Origin: an uncultured Pseudomonadota bacterium
Lineage (GTDB): Bacteria; Desulfobacterota_B; Binatia; UBA9968
Length of the DNA: 22,179 nt
Reading direction: 5' to 3'
Assembly (NCBI GenBank): GCA_946478635.1
Contig: CAMLCX010000018.1
Span: 1-22,179, forward strand
A model generated the notes under the pieces. That model made no database searches and was not told the DNA's origin. It was given only the letters and a program-made list of their open reading frames with translations. Positions 1 to 6,682 of this stretch are shown here, piece by piece. How positions within the stretch are numbered: position 1 is the first letter of the stretch; each line of letters starts with the position of its first letter. Both the position numbers and the translations under genes were made by a program.

Positions 1-165
1 TTTACCAATGCGAAACAAGTTTTCACCGGGCCTCACCACGTGAAAAATCCCCTGGCCACGCCGCGCCTCCCCCGGGGGAGTGCCAATCCTGGGGGCGCAA
101 GCGAGTATCGACAGCGAAACCAGCAATGCGTAGGCAACCCCGTAACGAGCGCTTCTCGGCCAAAT
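1..165 (-). CDS. LysM lipoprotein, NlpD-like, N-terminal part (runs off left edge)
   Basis: Reading the minus strand in the frame that includes codon 99..97 gives a hydrophobic stretch YGVAYALLVSLSILAC, a lipobox-like end with the Cys at 97-99, a short polar linker, and HVVRPGENLFRIGK at the window edge. The last segment is the start of a LysM peptidoglycan-binding motif. Lipoproteins of this build followed by a peptidase M23 domain are the NlpD/EnvC type, which activate cell-wall amidases at the outer membrane. In many proteobacteria nlpD directly follows pcm, as here (pcm stops at 255). The start is unclear. In this frame the only nearby conventional codons are TTG at 126, which leaves too short a signal peptide, and TTG at 267 inside pcm. 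ATT at 165 would give an ideal signal peptide. TTG at 163 reads MAEKRSLR but needs loss of one G in the GGGG run at 138-141. The peptidase half lies outside the window, so the NlpD assignment rests on signal, LysM and context. Confidence 0.62.
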   Translation of the reverse strand, partial: MWPRSARYGVAYALLVSLSILACAPRIGTPPGEARRGQGIFHVVRPGENLFRIGK

Positions 166-254
166 TGTTGCTTCTGCGTTTAGTTCGAAATGATCATTGC
201 GGCGCCGTCGCGAGCGCCGCGAAAAGAGCCAAACACGCCGAAACGTCTGCCAAC

Positions 255-944
255 TCAGTCCGGCCAACCGTATTTCCCGAGCAGTTTAACGAACTTACAT
301 TCGCCCAGCTGCTCTTTTTTAAAACCTGTCTGCGTTCGGGTCACTCGAAGGAGCGATTGCGCCTGTTCATCGCCGACGGGAATAACCAAGCGGCCGGCGG
401 GCGCGAGCTGTTCCAGGAGAGGCTTGGGCGGAGAAGGTGCCGAGGCAGCGACGAGAATGGCGTCATAGGGCGCATGCTCGGACCATCCTATGGTGCCGTC
501 ACCGACATGAAGGGCAATATTCTGATAGCCGAGATGGTCCAACAGCTTTCTCGCCTTGTGTGAAAGCACACGCAACTTTTCCACCGAAAATACATTGAAA
601 CAAAGTTCGGCGAGAAGCGCGGTTTGATAGCCCGAGCCCGTGCCGATTTCCAGCATCTTTTCATCGCCGTTCAGTCGCAACGCCGCTGTCATGTGCGCCG
701 CCATGTACGGCTGCGAGAGCGTCTGCTTTTCGCCGATGGGCAAGGCACTGTCGTGGTATGCGCGATTGACGATGCCGGAATCGACAAATAGGTGCCTCGG
801 AATCTTCCGCAGGGCGGCAATGACCCGGAGGTCGCCAATGCCGCGCGCGACAATCTGCTCCTGAACCATGCGCTCTCGGGTCCAGGCAAAATCCGGGGGA
901 CTAGACTCGGGAAGCTTCACTGGATCTGCGAAGGAACGAACCAT
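255..944 (-). CDS. pcm: Protein-L-isoaspartate O-methyltransferase
   Basis: Transfers a methyl group from S-adenosylmethionine to L-isoaspartyl residues of damaged proteins in the cytoplasm, starting their repair. Family marks are clear: MVQEQIVARGI near the start, IPRHLFV, the substrate-loop region HDSALPIGEKQTLSQPYM, the SAM-binding motif I LEIGTGSGYQTALL, then GDGTIGW and the closing APAGRLVIPVG. The ATG at 944 gives 229 residues, close to the usual 205-225. The frame stays open to 1193, but that extension is basic and low in family likeness. ATG at 869 is another possible start and would leave a short 204-residue form. Neither has a strong ribosome-binding site. The next gene downstream is a LysM lipoprotein, as in the pcm-nlpD stationary-phase group; surE, often found before pcm, is not present here. 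Confidence 0.93.
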   Translation of the reverse strand: MVRSFADPVKLPESSPPDFAWTRERMVQEQIVARGIGDLRVIAALRKIPRHLFVDSGIVNRAYHDSALPIGEKQTLSQPYMAAHMTAALRLNGDEKMLEIGTGSGYQTALLAELCFNVFSVEKLRVLSHKARKLLDHLGYQNIALHVGDGTIGWSEHAPYDAILVAASAPSPPKPLLEQLAPAGRLVIPVGDEQAQSLLRVTRTQTGFKKEQLGECKFVKLLGKYGWPD

Positions 945-1229
945 CGATCGATGCCCGTGAGGCGTCGTCCAAATAGATGAGATTTTTTGACCTGGAATGT
1001 TTTCGTCAGCCCGGTTTGACTGATCTGGCATTCCCGGTAAGTTGTAGGCCTCGCCCTCTTCATATCGATGCACGCTGTAATTTCTGCGTATCCGCCGGAC
1101 CCTACACCACCGACTGCCGTAAGGAAAATTCAGCGCACGACGTCGAGAGATTTTAACATTAAACGAGCAAAGCTTTCCACAGGGCGGGAGCAACGGCGCT
1201 AGCGTACACCACCAGGCAATCGGCTTGGC
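945..1229. other. Intergenic region upstream of pcm, no gene seen
   Basis: The 285 bases between the coiled-coil gene and the chosen pcm start hold an open extension of the pcm frame (up to 1193) that does not resemble the family. I see no tRNA, no clear terminator and no convincing promoter. The AT-rich patch around 1150-1170 could hold a pcm promoter, but the -35 and -10 boxes are not well defined. Confidence 0.4.
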
Positions 1230-1601
1230 TCAGAGCCTGCCTTCGTCTCGGAGCTCGCGTAAACGCCAGGTTAAGATGCTTTCAACCGTATCACTTGGCA
1301 GCAAAGGCGGCAGAACGCTCGGCTCGGCGCCGAGCTGCACTAGCTTATCTCGCATCACGGAAAGTTCGGCGTGGCGCCGCTGATAATCGACGATCAACGC
1401 CGAGCAATGCTGGAGTTTCTCATCGATGGTGCCCAGACAACGTTCCAGCGACTCTCTCTCTTCGTCGAATAACAGGCCGAGCTGCTCGCGGATTTCAAAA
1501 GTTTGCTGCACAAGCGTTTCGTTGATATGCGCAAGGTTGATTTTCATTTGGAGAATGATCTCCATCAGGCGCTCAACAGACTGTCCCTTCATTTGCTCCA
1601 C
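1230..1601 (-). CDS. Uncharacterised small coiled-coil protein
   Basis: A 123-residue protein that I do not recognise. It is almost entirely charged and helical, with heptad-like spacing of Leu and Ile through about residues 10-95 (for example LMEIILQMKINLAHI and LERCLGTIDEKL), a short proline break (SVLPPLLPSD) near residues 95-104, and a final helix ending WRLRELRDEGRL. It has no signal peptide or membrane segment and two Cys without a metal-site pattern. GTG at 1601 is preferred because AAAGGGG lies six bases upstream on the minus strand; ATG at 1592 is the alternative. A TTGACA-containing promoter candidate lies about 90 bases upstream. It lies between tRNA-Pro and pcm, where surE is often found, but shows no SurE features. 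It may help assemble or tether a partner, but nothing in the sequence names a function. Confidence 0.7.
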   Translation of the reverse strand: MEQMKGQSVERLMEIILQMKINLAHINETLVQQTFEIREQLGLLFDEERESLERCLGTIDEKLQHCSALIVDYQRRHAELSVMRDKLVQLGAEPSVLPPLLPSDTVESILTWRLRELRDEGRL

Positions 1602-1686
1602 CCAAGTCCCCTTTCACCCTGTCCGTTAACGACTGTCATGGCGCGAGCCGGTTGGTATGTCGCTGCACTAGTCACGTTTTAGGTCT

Positions 1687-1714
1687 TCTATGCCTTCACG
1701 CTTTCCAATGTCAA
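1687..1714 (-). promoter_or_regulatory. Candidate sigma70-type promoter for the coiled-coil gene
   Basis: On the minus strand a perfect TTGACA (1714..1709) is followed after 16 bases by CATAGA (1692..1687), a weak -10 box. The site lies about 90 bases upstream of the GTG start at 1601. The -35 match is strong and the -10 match poor, so this is only a candidate. Confidence 0.35.
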
Positions 1715-1860
1715 GAATTTTGATGGAGCAAGCACAAAATTGCGGCGCAGAGCAGCGCTCAGCACGCAGACGCGTATCGCGACTAAACGGAAAAATTCGA
1801 TGACGCGTTGTCGCCGTTCAGCAATCGGTCGGGGAGGACAAGAGCAAAGTGTAAAGAAAA

Positions 1861-1937
1861 TGGTCGGGGCGACCGGATTTGAACCGGTGACCACACGCAC
1901 CCCAAGCGTGTGCGCTACCAGGCTGCGCTACGCCCCG
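1861..1937 (-). tRNA. tRNA-Pro (anticodon GGG)
   Basis: The minus strand folds into a complete cloverleaf of 77 bases. The acceptor arms are CGGGGCG and CGCCCCG, the D arm is GCGC/GCGC, and the anticodon stem is CACGC/GCGTG with loop TTGGGGT, so the anticodon is GGG (proline). The T arm is ACCGG-TTCAAAT-CCGGT, followed by discriminator A and an encoded CCA. It follows the merR-type gene by about 110 bases, as in other bacteria with the ihfA-merR-tRNA-Pro order. A promoter candidate lies just upstream. Confidence 0.97.
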
Positions 1938-1958
1938 ACAAGCAGTGGAAGTACGCGG

Positions 1959-1987
1959 AATGTAACACCGCGACAAAGCTAAATCAA
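1959..1987 (-). promoter_or_regulatory. Candidate promoter for tRNA-Pro
   Basis: On the minus strand TTGATT (1987..1982) and TACATT (1964..1959) are separated by exactly 17 bases. Each matches four of six consensus positions. The expected start point is about 15 bases before the tRNA 5' end, a usual short tRNA leader. Confidence 0.45.
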
Positions 1988-2047
1988 TTTAAGCTTGACA
2001 TTCTAGCTCGCGCGCACGTCAAGGAGAATTCGGCAAGGGTTGAAAGT

Positions 2048-2401
2048 CTAAGAGAGGAGCCTTCGCAGAGATTCCAAATCTTTTTTCAATTTCACCAAAG
2101 CGCTTTTGTACTTTTGCTCCGATAGCGGCAGCTTGAGCTGATCCTTGTCCTCTTTTTTGGTTTCTTTTAGCTTTCGGCGCGCTCCCTCGATGGTGAAGCC
2201 TTCGGCGTAGAGCAATCGCTTGATATCGAGCAATAGTTCCACATCGCGCTTCTTGTAGAGGCGATGTTTCGACGGCGCCTTTGCCGGTCTCAGGAGCTCG
2301 AACTCGGTTTCCCAATAACGCAAGACGTACGGCTCAACGCCGACAATTTCGCTGACCTCGCCGATTTTGAAATAGATTTTTTCCGGCAATCGGGTAGGCA
2401 T
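2048..2401 (-). CDS. MerR-family transcriptional regulator
   Basis: A 117-residue DNA-binding protein. Residues about 8-75 form a MerR winged helix-turn-helix: YFKIGEVSEIVGVEPYVLRY, the WETEF turn, then the wing KHRLYKKRDVELLLDIKRLL. The rest is a charged helix (KLKETKKEDKD, then KKDLESLRRLLS) like the dimer coiled coil of the family. There is no C-terminal effector-binding domain and no cysteine, so it is not a metal sensor of the classic kind. It starts nine bases after the ihfA stop, so it is almost certainly in the same operon. Short MerR-like proteins directly after ihfA, with PYVLRYWE, are typical of deltaproteobacterial genomes; their targets are not known to me. Confidence 0.93.
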   Translation of the reverse strand: MPTRLPEKIYFKIGEVSEIVGVEPYVLRYWETEFELLRPAKAPSKHRLYKKRDVELLLDIKRLLYAEGFTIEGARRKLKETKKEDKDQLKLPLSEQKYKSALVKLKKDLESLRRLLS

Positions 2402-2410
2402 TGCCCGCGC

Positions 2411-2734
2411 CTATTCAGATGCCGTTGAGGTTGGAGATGACGTGCTGCCGCTGGCGGACATGCTGTTGAGACTCTTTTTCATGATCTGGCTTGCCTTAAA
2501 GGTCAGCACCTTGCGGCCGACAATGATGATTTCATCGCCGGTTTGCGGGTTGCGGCCTTTGCGCGGCCGCTTGGTATTGACGACAAAATTTCCAAAACCG
2601 GAAATCTTGACTTTCTCGCCGCGCTCCAGGCATCCTTTGATAATATCGAATGTCGCCTCCACGACATCGGTGGCGTCCTTTTTCGAAAACCCGACTTTCT
2701 CATAAATTCGGGTGATGATTTCAGCTTTTGTCAT
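2411..2734 (-). CDS. ihfA: Integration host factor subunit alpha
   Basis: A small nucleoid protein that binds specific DNA sites and bends them sharply, acting in recombination, replication and promoter control, normally as a dimer with IHF-beta. The HU/IHF fold is intact: MTKAEIITRIYEKVGFSKKDA at the start, VVEATFDIIKGCLERGEKV, the saddle GFGNFVV, and the DNA-intercalating arm with GRNPQTG. The protein is 107 residues; the last 15 or so (rich in Ser and Thr, SASGSTSSPTSTASE) are an added tail. AGAGGTG lies just upstream of the ATG at 2734. It follows pheT by 36 bases, the same order as pheST-ihfA in E. coli. HU-type function cannot be fully excluded, but context favours IhfA. Confidence 0.93.
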   Translation of the reverse strand: MTKAEIITRIYEKVGFSKKDATDVVEATFDIIKGCLERGEKVKISGFGNFVVNTKRPRKGRNPQTGDEIIIVGRKVLTFKASQIMKKSLNSMSASGSTSSPTSTASE

Positions 2735-2770
2735 GTTTCACCTCTTCTCCCAGGAGCGCAATGACGAACA

Positions 2771-4855
2771 TCAGGCGCGCCGTTCCGCGCCGAAGGTCTT
2801 GCCAAGGCGTTCAACCAATCCCTGATGCAGCTCGTTAATCTCCGCATCCGTTAGAGTTCTATCTTCGGCGCGATAGGATATTTTATAAGCCAAGCTTTTT
2901 TTGCCTTCAGGAACAGGCGCGCCTAGGTACTGGTCGAAAACCTCAACATCCTCGATCAATGCCTCGCCGAGATCCTTGATCCATTGGATCACTTGTTGCG
3001 CGGCAAAGGCGCGATCCACCACCAAAGCGACGTCCCGCTCGACGGCTGGAAAACGTGGAAGTGCGCTTATCGTTATTCGCCGCGGAGCATACTCAAGCAG
3101 TTTCTCGAAGTCAAGTTCGAAGAGAAAAAACGAAGGCAACTCAAGCTCTTGGGCAAGATTTGGATGTGTCTCGCCGAGATATCCGAAACAAGTCTCGCCG
3201 CGCAGTAAATTGGCCGCTTTACCCGGGTGCAGAAGGTCGGAAACACCGGGTGTCCAAATCACCTGATCCCGAAGGTGGAACAATTCGAGAATCGCTTCGA
3301 CCAAGCCCTTGCACTGCAGGAAATCGACAGAATTCCGTTCACGATCCCGCAGCCCAAAGCGCACGCGCGGCCCGCGCAGGAGTCCGGCGAGGGACTCGCG
3401 TTCCACGACATCTCCGTCGGCTGTTAAACTGAATATCTTGCCCAGATGATAGGCATGAAAACTCGGCGCGCTCTGGGCAAGATTCAAACGTAGGTTCTCA
3501 AGCAGCCCCGGTATTAAACTGTGGCGCATTTCGGCATTCTCTTTGGCCAATGGGTTTAATACGGTGACTGCGGCGCGATTTTCGAAAAAGAGACCGGGAA
3601 AACGGCTATTGAGCGCTTCAGTCACAAACGGCAAATTGATCACTTCGCTCAATCCTTCACCCGCCAGCAATTGGCGAAGTTTTCTCTCCCATATCAAGTG
3701 CGGATCGCTGGTCTCCCCGGAGCTTCTCACCAGCGGCAGAGTAGTCGGAATACGGTCGTAGCCGTGCAGCCGGGCGAGTTCCTCGATGACGTCGGCCTCG
3801 CGGCTTATGTCAGGACGGCTCGTCGGAGGAACTACGGTAAGCTGTGAGCGCCGGGCCCTGGGACGCGTCGTCATTCCCAAAGCACGCAAAAGTTTCGCTG
3901 CTTGTTTAAGATCCATCGTAAGCCCGAGAAGTCTTTCGATCTGTTCTTCGCGCAGGACGATGGCTGGCGACTTTACTTTGCCGGGATACCGGTCCACTAC
4001 GCCAGGCTCAGCCCGGCCGGCCGCGACTTGGCCGAGCAAATGGACGGCGCGATTCAACGCCGCAATGGTGCCTGCGGGGTCGACGCCGCGCTCAAACCGA
4101 TGCGACGCTTCGCTATGCAGCGTCAGTCTTTTCGCCGTCCGGCGGATTGAGGCCGGCGCGAAATGCGCGCTCTCCAGCAACACCGAAACCGTCGACGATC
4201 TCACCTCGGAGTCCATGCCGCCCATCAATCCCGCGAGCGCAATCGGTTCCGTGCCGGAGCAAATCAAGAGGTCATCCGCGCTGAGTCCTCTTTCTACGCC
4301 GTCCAGGGTGGTAAATTTTGTCGCCGCACCGGCCGCTTTGACGACGATCGAAGGCGTTTTCAGTCGATCCAGGTCGAAAGCATGGAGTGGCTGTCCGGTC
4401 TCGAGCATCACGTAGTTGGTGACGTCGACGACATTATTGATCGCGCGGATGCCGCAGATCTCGAGCCGGTGACGCAACCAGGCGGGCGACGGCGCGATTT
4501 TTATCCCATCGACAATGCGCGCCGAATAGCGTGGGCAGAGGTGGGCATCTTCGATGGTTATGGAAACGCGCTTGAGAATACGGGAATCTTTCGTAGCCGG
4601 GCTGACAACCAGTTTCTTTAACTTCGCGCCGGTGAGCGCCGCCACTTCACGGGCTATGCCCGCAATGCCCAGACAGTCGCCGCGGTTCGGCGTCACGCCT
4701 ATCTCAAACAACCAGTCTTCCTGGCCGCTCTCTGGCTCGCGAATGGCCGTCACGGATTCCGCTTCGAGGCCGGCCATGGTCAGTGTTTTAGCGAGCTCGG
4801 GTGGCGCCAAGCGGACCTCGACCGATTCCTTTAACCAATTGAGCGTGAACTTCAT
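2771..4855 (-). CDS. pheT: Phenylalanine--tRNA ligase beta subunit, lacking the N-terminal tRNA-binding OB domain
   Basis: Beta subunit of the alpha2-beta2 enzyme that charges tRNA-Phe; it carries the editing site and tRNA contacts. It begins like a normal bacterial PheT (MKFTLNWLKESVE, TMAGLEAESV), then jumps at about residue 45 directly to FEIGVTPNRGDCLGI, a motif found near residue 155 in E. coli PheT. About 105 residues, the EMAP-like OB fold (domain B2), are therefore absent, giving 694 instead of about 800 residues. The rest is present: B3/B4 editing region (RYSARIVDGI, NNVVDVTNYVMLETGQPLHAFD), B5 (LTVVPPTSRPDISREADVIEELARLHGYDRIP), the catalytic-like core and the C-terminal FDX-ACB domain (ALPRFPAVERDVALVVD to the end). 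The frame is continuous, so this is not a frameshift. It lies 68 bases after pheS. No clear ribosome-binding site precedes the ATG. Confidence 0.96.
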   Translation of the reverse strand: MKFTLNWLKESVEVRLAPPELAKTLTMAGLEAESVTAIREPESGQEDWLFEIGVTPNRGDCLGIAGIAREVAALTGAKLKKLVVSPATKDSRILKRVSITIEDAHLCPRYSARIVDGIKIAPSPAWLRHRLEICGIRAINNVVDVTNYVMLETGQPLHAFDLDRLKTPSIVVKAAGAATKFTTLDGVERGLSADDLLICSGTEPIALAGLMGGMDSEVRSSTVSVLLESAHFAPASIRRTAKRLTLHSEASHRFERGVDPAGTIAALNRAVHLLGQVAAGRAEPGVVDRYPGKVKSPAIVLREEQIERLLGLTMDLKQAAKLLRALGMTTRPRARRSQLTVVPPTSRPDISREADVIEELARLHGYDRIPTTLPLVRSSGETSDPHLIWERKLRQLLAGEGLSEVINLPFVTEALNSRFPGLFFENRAAVTVLNPLAKENAEMRHSLIPGLLENLRLNLAQSAPSFHAYHLGKIFSLTADGDVVERESLAGLLRGPRVRFGLRDRERNSVDFLQCKGLVEAILELFHLRDQVIWTPGVSDLLHPGKAANLLRGETCFGYLGETHPNLAQELELPSFFLFELDFEKLLEYAPRRITISALPRFPAVERDVALVVDRAFAAQQVIQWIKDLGEALIEDVEVFDQYLGAPVPEGKKSLAYKISYRAEDRTLTDAEINELHQGLVERLGKTFGAERRA

Positions 4856-4874
4856 AAAAGCGTGATGGAGTCTT

Positions 4875-4902
4875 GGAGCAGCAAACTTTGGATAGCCGCT
4901 CC
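4875..4902 (-). promoter_or_regulatory. Hairpin in the pheS-pheT spacer
   Basis: On the minus strand GGAGCGGC (4902..4895) can pair with GCTGCTCC (4882..4875) over eight base pairs, one of them G-U, with a 12-base loop. It ends about 20 bases before the pheT start codon. No U-run follows, so it is not a terminator. It might affect pheT translation or stabilise the message; that role is inferred. Confidence 0.4.
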
Positions 4903-4923
4903 GGGCATCCCTAAATTTTTGTT

Positions 4924-5964
4924 CTAACGAAACTGATTTAGAAACCGCAGGTCGTTTTGAAAAAAGAGCCGAATATCGTCAATGCCGTACTTGAGCATCG
5001 CGATACGCTCTACTCCCATGCCAAAGGCGAAGCCGGAGACCTGCCCCGGATCGTAACTGACGAAATTGAAGACTGCGGGATCGATCATGCCGGCACCGAG
5101 GATTTCCAGCCATCCGGTCGCCTTGCATACGCGGCAGCTATCACCTGCCTTATTCGAACCGCTACCGCCGCAGATCACGCACTGGATGTCGATTTCCGCG
5201 CTCGGTTCGGTGAAGGGGAAAAAACTCGGGCGAAACCTGACGCCGAGCTGCCGCCCGAATATCTGTCGCAGAAAGTGCGTCAGCACGCCCTTGAGGTCGG
5301 AAAAGGCAATCGCCCGGTCGACCATAAACCCCTCGACCTGGTGAAACATCGGCGAGTGCGTTGCGTCGTCGTCGTGACGGTAGACCGCGCCGGGCACGAT
5401 AATCTGCAGCGGCGGTTTGCGGCATTCCATGGTGCGGATCTGCACGGGAGAGGTGTGCGTTCTTAGCACGCGGCTATCGGACACAAAGAAAGTATCCTGC
5501 ATGTCGCGCGCCGGATGATCCTTCGGAATATTGAGCGCCTCGAAGTTGTGGTAGTCGTCTTCGATATCGGGGCCGCGCGCGATTTCGAAACCCATGCCGC
5601 GAAAAATGTCGACGATCTCGTCGATGACCAGCGTGAGCGGGTGGAGGCTGCCTCTCGCCGGGCGGGTGCCGGGAAGGGTGATGTCGATGCGTTCGTCAGA
5701 CAGAGCCCGCGCCTGGGCTTGCCGCTGCACGGCGTCCAGCCGTTCGCCCAATCGCTCTTCGATGAGCCGGCGCAATTGATTTAGCTGCTCGCCGCGCCGC
5801 CGCCGGTCTTCCGCCGGCACGTCCTTCATGCCGCGCAGCAACAGCGTCACGCTGCCGCTCCGGCCCAGGGTCTCGACCCGTATCTGCTCGAGATCTTTTT
5901 CGGAGTCGGATCGCTGAATTCGATCCAGAACCTCTCCTTGGAGAGCTTCCAGGGAATCGTTCAT
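4924..5964 (-). CDS. pheS: Phenylalanine--tRNA ligase alpha subunit with four-cysteine insertion
   Basis: Catalytic subunit that activates phenylalanine with ATP and loads it on tRNA-Phe. Residues about 1-90 form the N-terminal coiled coil. The class II synthetase core follows with LRTHTSPVQIRTM, the motif 2 region YRHDDDATHSPMFHQVEGF, the loop FPFTEPSAEIDI, and motif 3 GFAFGMGVERIAMLKYGIDD. Length is 346, near the usual 330-345. Between the FTEPSAEID strand and WLEILGAGMIDP lies a short insertion with C262-x2-C265 and C277-x2-C280 in Gly-rich surroundings, a likely zinc knuckle that E. coli PheS does not have; similar insertions occur in some other bacterial lineages. It starts 21 bases after rplT, in the same operon. 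Confidence 0.98.
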   Translation of the reverse strand: MNDSLEALQGEVLDRIQRSDSEKDLEQIRVETLGRSGSVTLLLRGMKDVPAEDRRRRGEQLNQLRRLIEERLGERLDAVQRQAQARALSDERIDITLPGTRPARGSLHPLTLVIDEIVDIFRGMGFEIARGPDIEDDYHNFEALNIPKDHPARDMQDTFFVSDSRVLRTHTSPVQIRTMECRKPPLQIIVPGAVYRHDDDATHSPMFHQVEGFMVDRAIAFSDLKGVLTHFLRQIFGRQLGVRFRPSFFPFTEPSAEIDIQCVICGGSGSNKAGDSCRVCKATGWLEILGAGMIDPAVFNFVSYDPGQVSGFAFGMGVERIAMLKYGIDDIRLFFQNDLRFLNQFR

Positions 5965-5985
5965 TTGACTGAAAGGCTCGGGAGC

Positions 5986-6345
5986 TTACGCGTTGAGGTG
6001 AGATTTCGCGGTCTGCGCTAACTGACCGAAACCCGCCGCGTCTGCGACGGCAATCTCGGCGAGAATCTTTCGGTCCAACTCTACTCCGGCTTGCTTGAGT
6101 CCTTTGATAAGCTGGCTGTACGAGATTCCGTTGACTTTCGCCGCCGCGCCGATTCGGGTAATCCATAACCCTCGAAAGGTTCTTTTCTTAACGCGCCGAT
6201 CCCGATAGGCGAAAACCAGCGCGCGCTCCACCGTTTCGCGCGCGGAACGATACAACCGTCCCCGGCCGCCAACGTAACCTTTGGCGAGTTTCATGATCTT
6301 CTTGCGTCGCTGTCTCGATTTGCTTCCACCTTTAGCTCTGGGCAC
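5986..6345 (-). CDS. rplT: 50S ribosomal protein L20
   Basis: An early-assembly protein of the large ribosomal subunit that binds 23S rRNA and, in E. coli and Bacillus, represses its own operon. The 119-residue product has the full family pattern: the basic tail [70 protein letters not shown] and [13 protein letters not shown]. The start is GTG at 6345, supported by AAGGAG eight bases upstream. It follows rpmI after an unusually long, structured spacer of 99 bases. Confidence 0.98.
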   Translation of the reverse strand: MPRAKGGSKSRQRRKKIMKLAKGYVGGRGRLYRSARETVERALVFAYRDRRVKKRTFRGLWITRIGAAAKVNGISYSQLIKGLKQAGVELDRKILAEIAVADAAGFGQLAQTAKSHLNA

Positions 6346-6387
6346 GGGATGAACTCCTTCCGTTTCTTAGTACCGAGTACCGGTCGC

Positions 6388-6424
6388 CGAGTCGCCGTCG
6401 TCCGACGGTCATCCTCAGGACTCG
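6388..6424 (-). promoter_or_regulatory. Stem-loop in the rpmI-rplT spacer, possible L20 control element
   Basis: On the minus strand CGAGTC (6424..6419) pairs with GACTCG (6393..6388), and inside it CCGTC (6408..6404) pairs with GACGG (6399..6395) around a four-base GGAC loop. An asymmetric internal loop of 10 and 1 bases separates the two helices. It lies in the untranslated 99 bases before the GTG start of rplT. L20 represses its own operon by binding mRNA structures in other bacteria; that this one is such a site is inference. Confidence 0.45.
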
Positions 6425-6444
6425 ACACTGCGCACTTGGCACTT

Positions 6445-6642
6445 TTATTTGTAAGGTATCAATTGCCGAATGTTACGCGACTCCGCCGGCGAAACAAGGC
6501 CTGCCTTGCGCAAGTGCCGTTTTCGTTTTTTACCCTTGCTCGAAAGAATATGGCTCTTGAAACCCTTATTGCGCTTGATCTTGCCGCTGCTGGTCACGCG
6601 AAACCGTTTCGCCGCCGCTCTGTTGGTTTTTATCTTAGGCAC
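6445..6642 (-). CDS. rpmI: 50S ribosomal protein L35
   Basis: Small basic protein of the large ribosomal subunit, 65 residues, the usual size. It matches the family across its length: [20 protein letters not shown] at the start, [24 protein letters not shown] in the middle and a short C-terminal helix ending RQLIPYK. The start is GTG at 6642, with AGGAG six bases upstream. It lies 40 bases after infC and is cotranscribed with infC and rplT, as in nearly all bacteria. A hairpin abuts its ribosome-binding site. Confidence 0.97.
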   Translation of the reverse strand: MPKIKTNRAAAKRFRVTSSGKIKRNKGFKSHILSSKGKKRKRHLRKAGLVSPAESRNIRQLIPYK

Positions 6643-6652
6643 TTTTAGCTCC

Positions 6653-6672
6653 TGCGATTGTTTTCTATCGCA
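6653..6672 (-). promoter_or_regulatory. Hairpin abutting the rpmI ribosome-binding site
   Basis: On the minus strand TGCGAT (6672..6667) pairs perfectly with ATCGCA (6658..6653) around the eight-base loop AGAAAACA. The last base of the 3' arm is the first base of the AGGAG ribosome-binding site (6653..6649) of rpmI. This position suits translational control, but no direct evidence for it is visible. Confidence 0.45.
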
Positions 6673-6682
6673 CCGAAAATTT

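Noticed and set aside
945..1193. N-terminal extension of pcm by 83 residues
   Set aside because: The frame is open but basic and unlike the family, and the length would exceed normal Pcm by about 90 residues.
1740..1982. Plus-strand ORF containing GATGFEPVTTRTP, and the minus-strand ORF with RVVTGSNPVAPT over 1688-1900
   Set aside because: Both are translations of the tRNA-Pro gene, a well-known annotation artefact.
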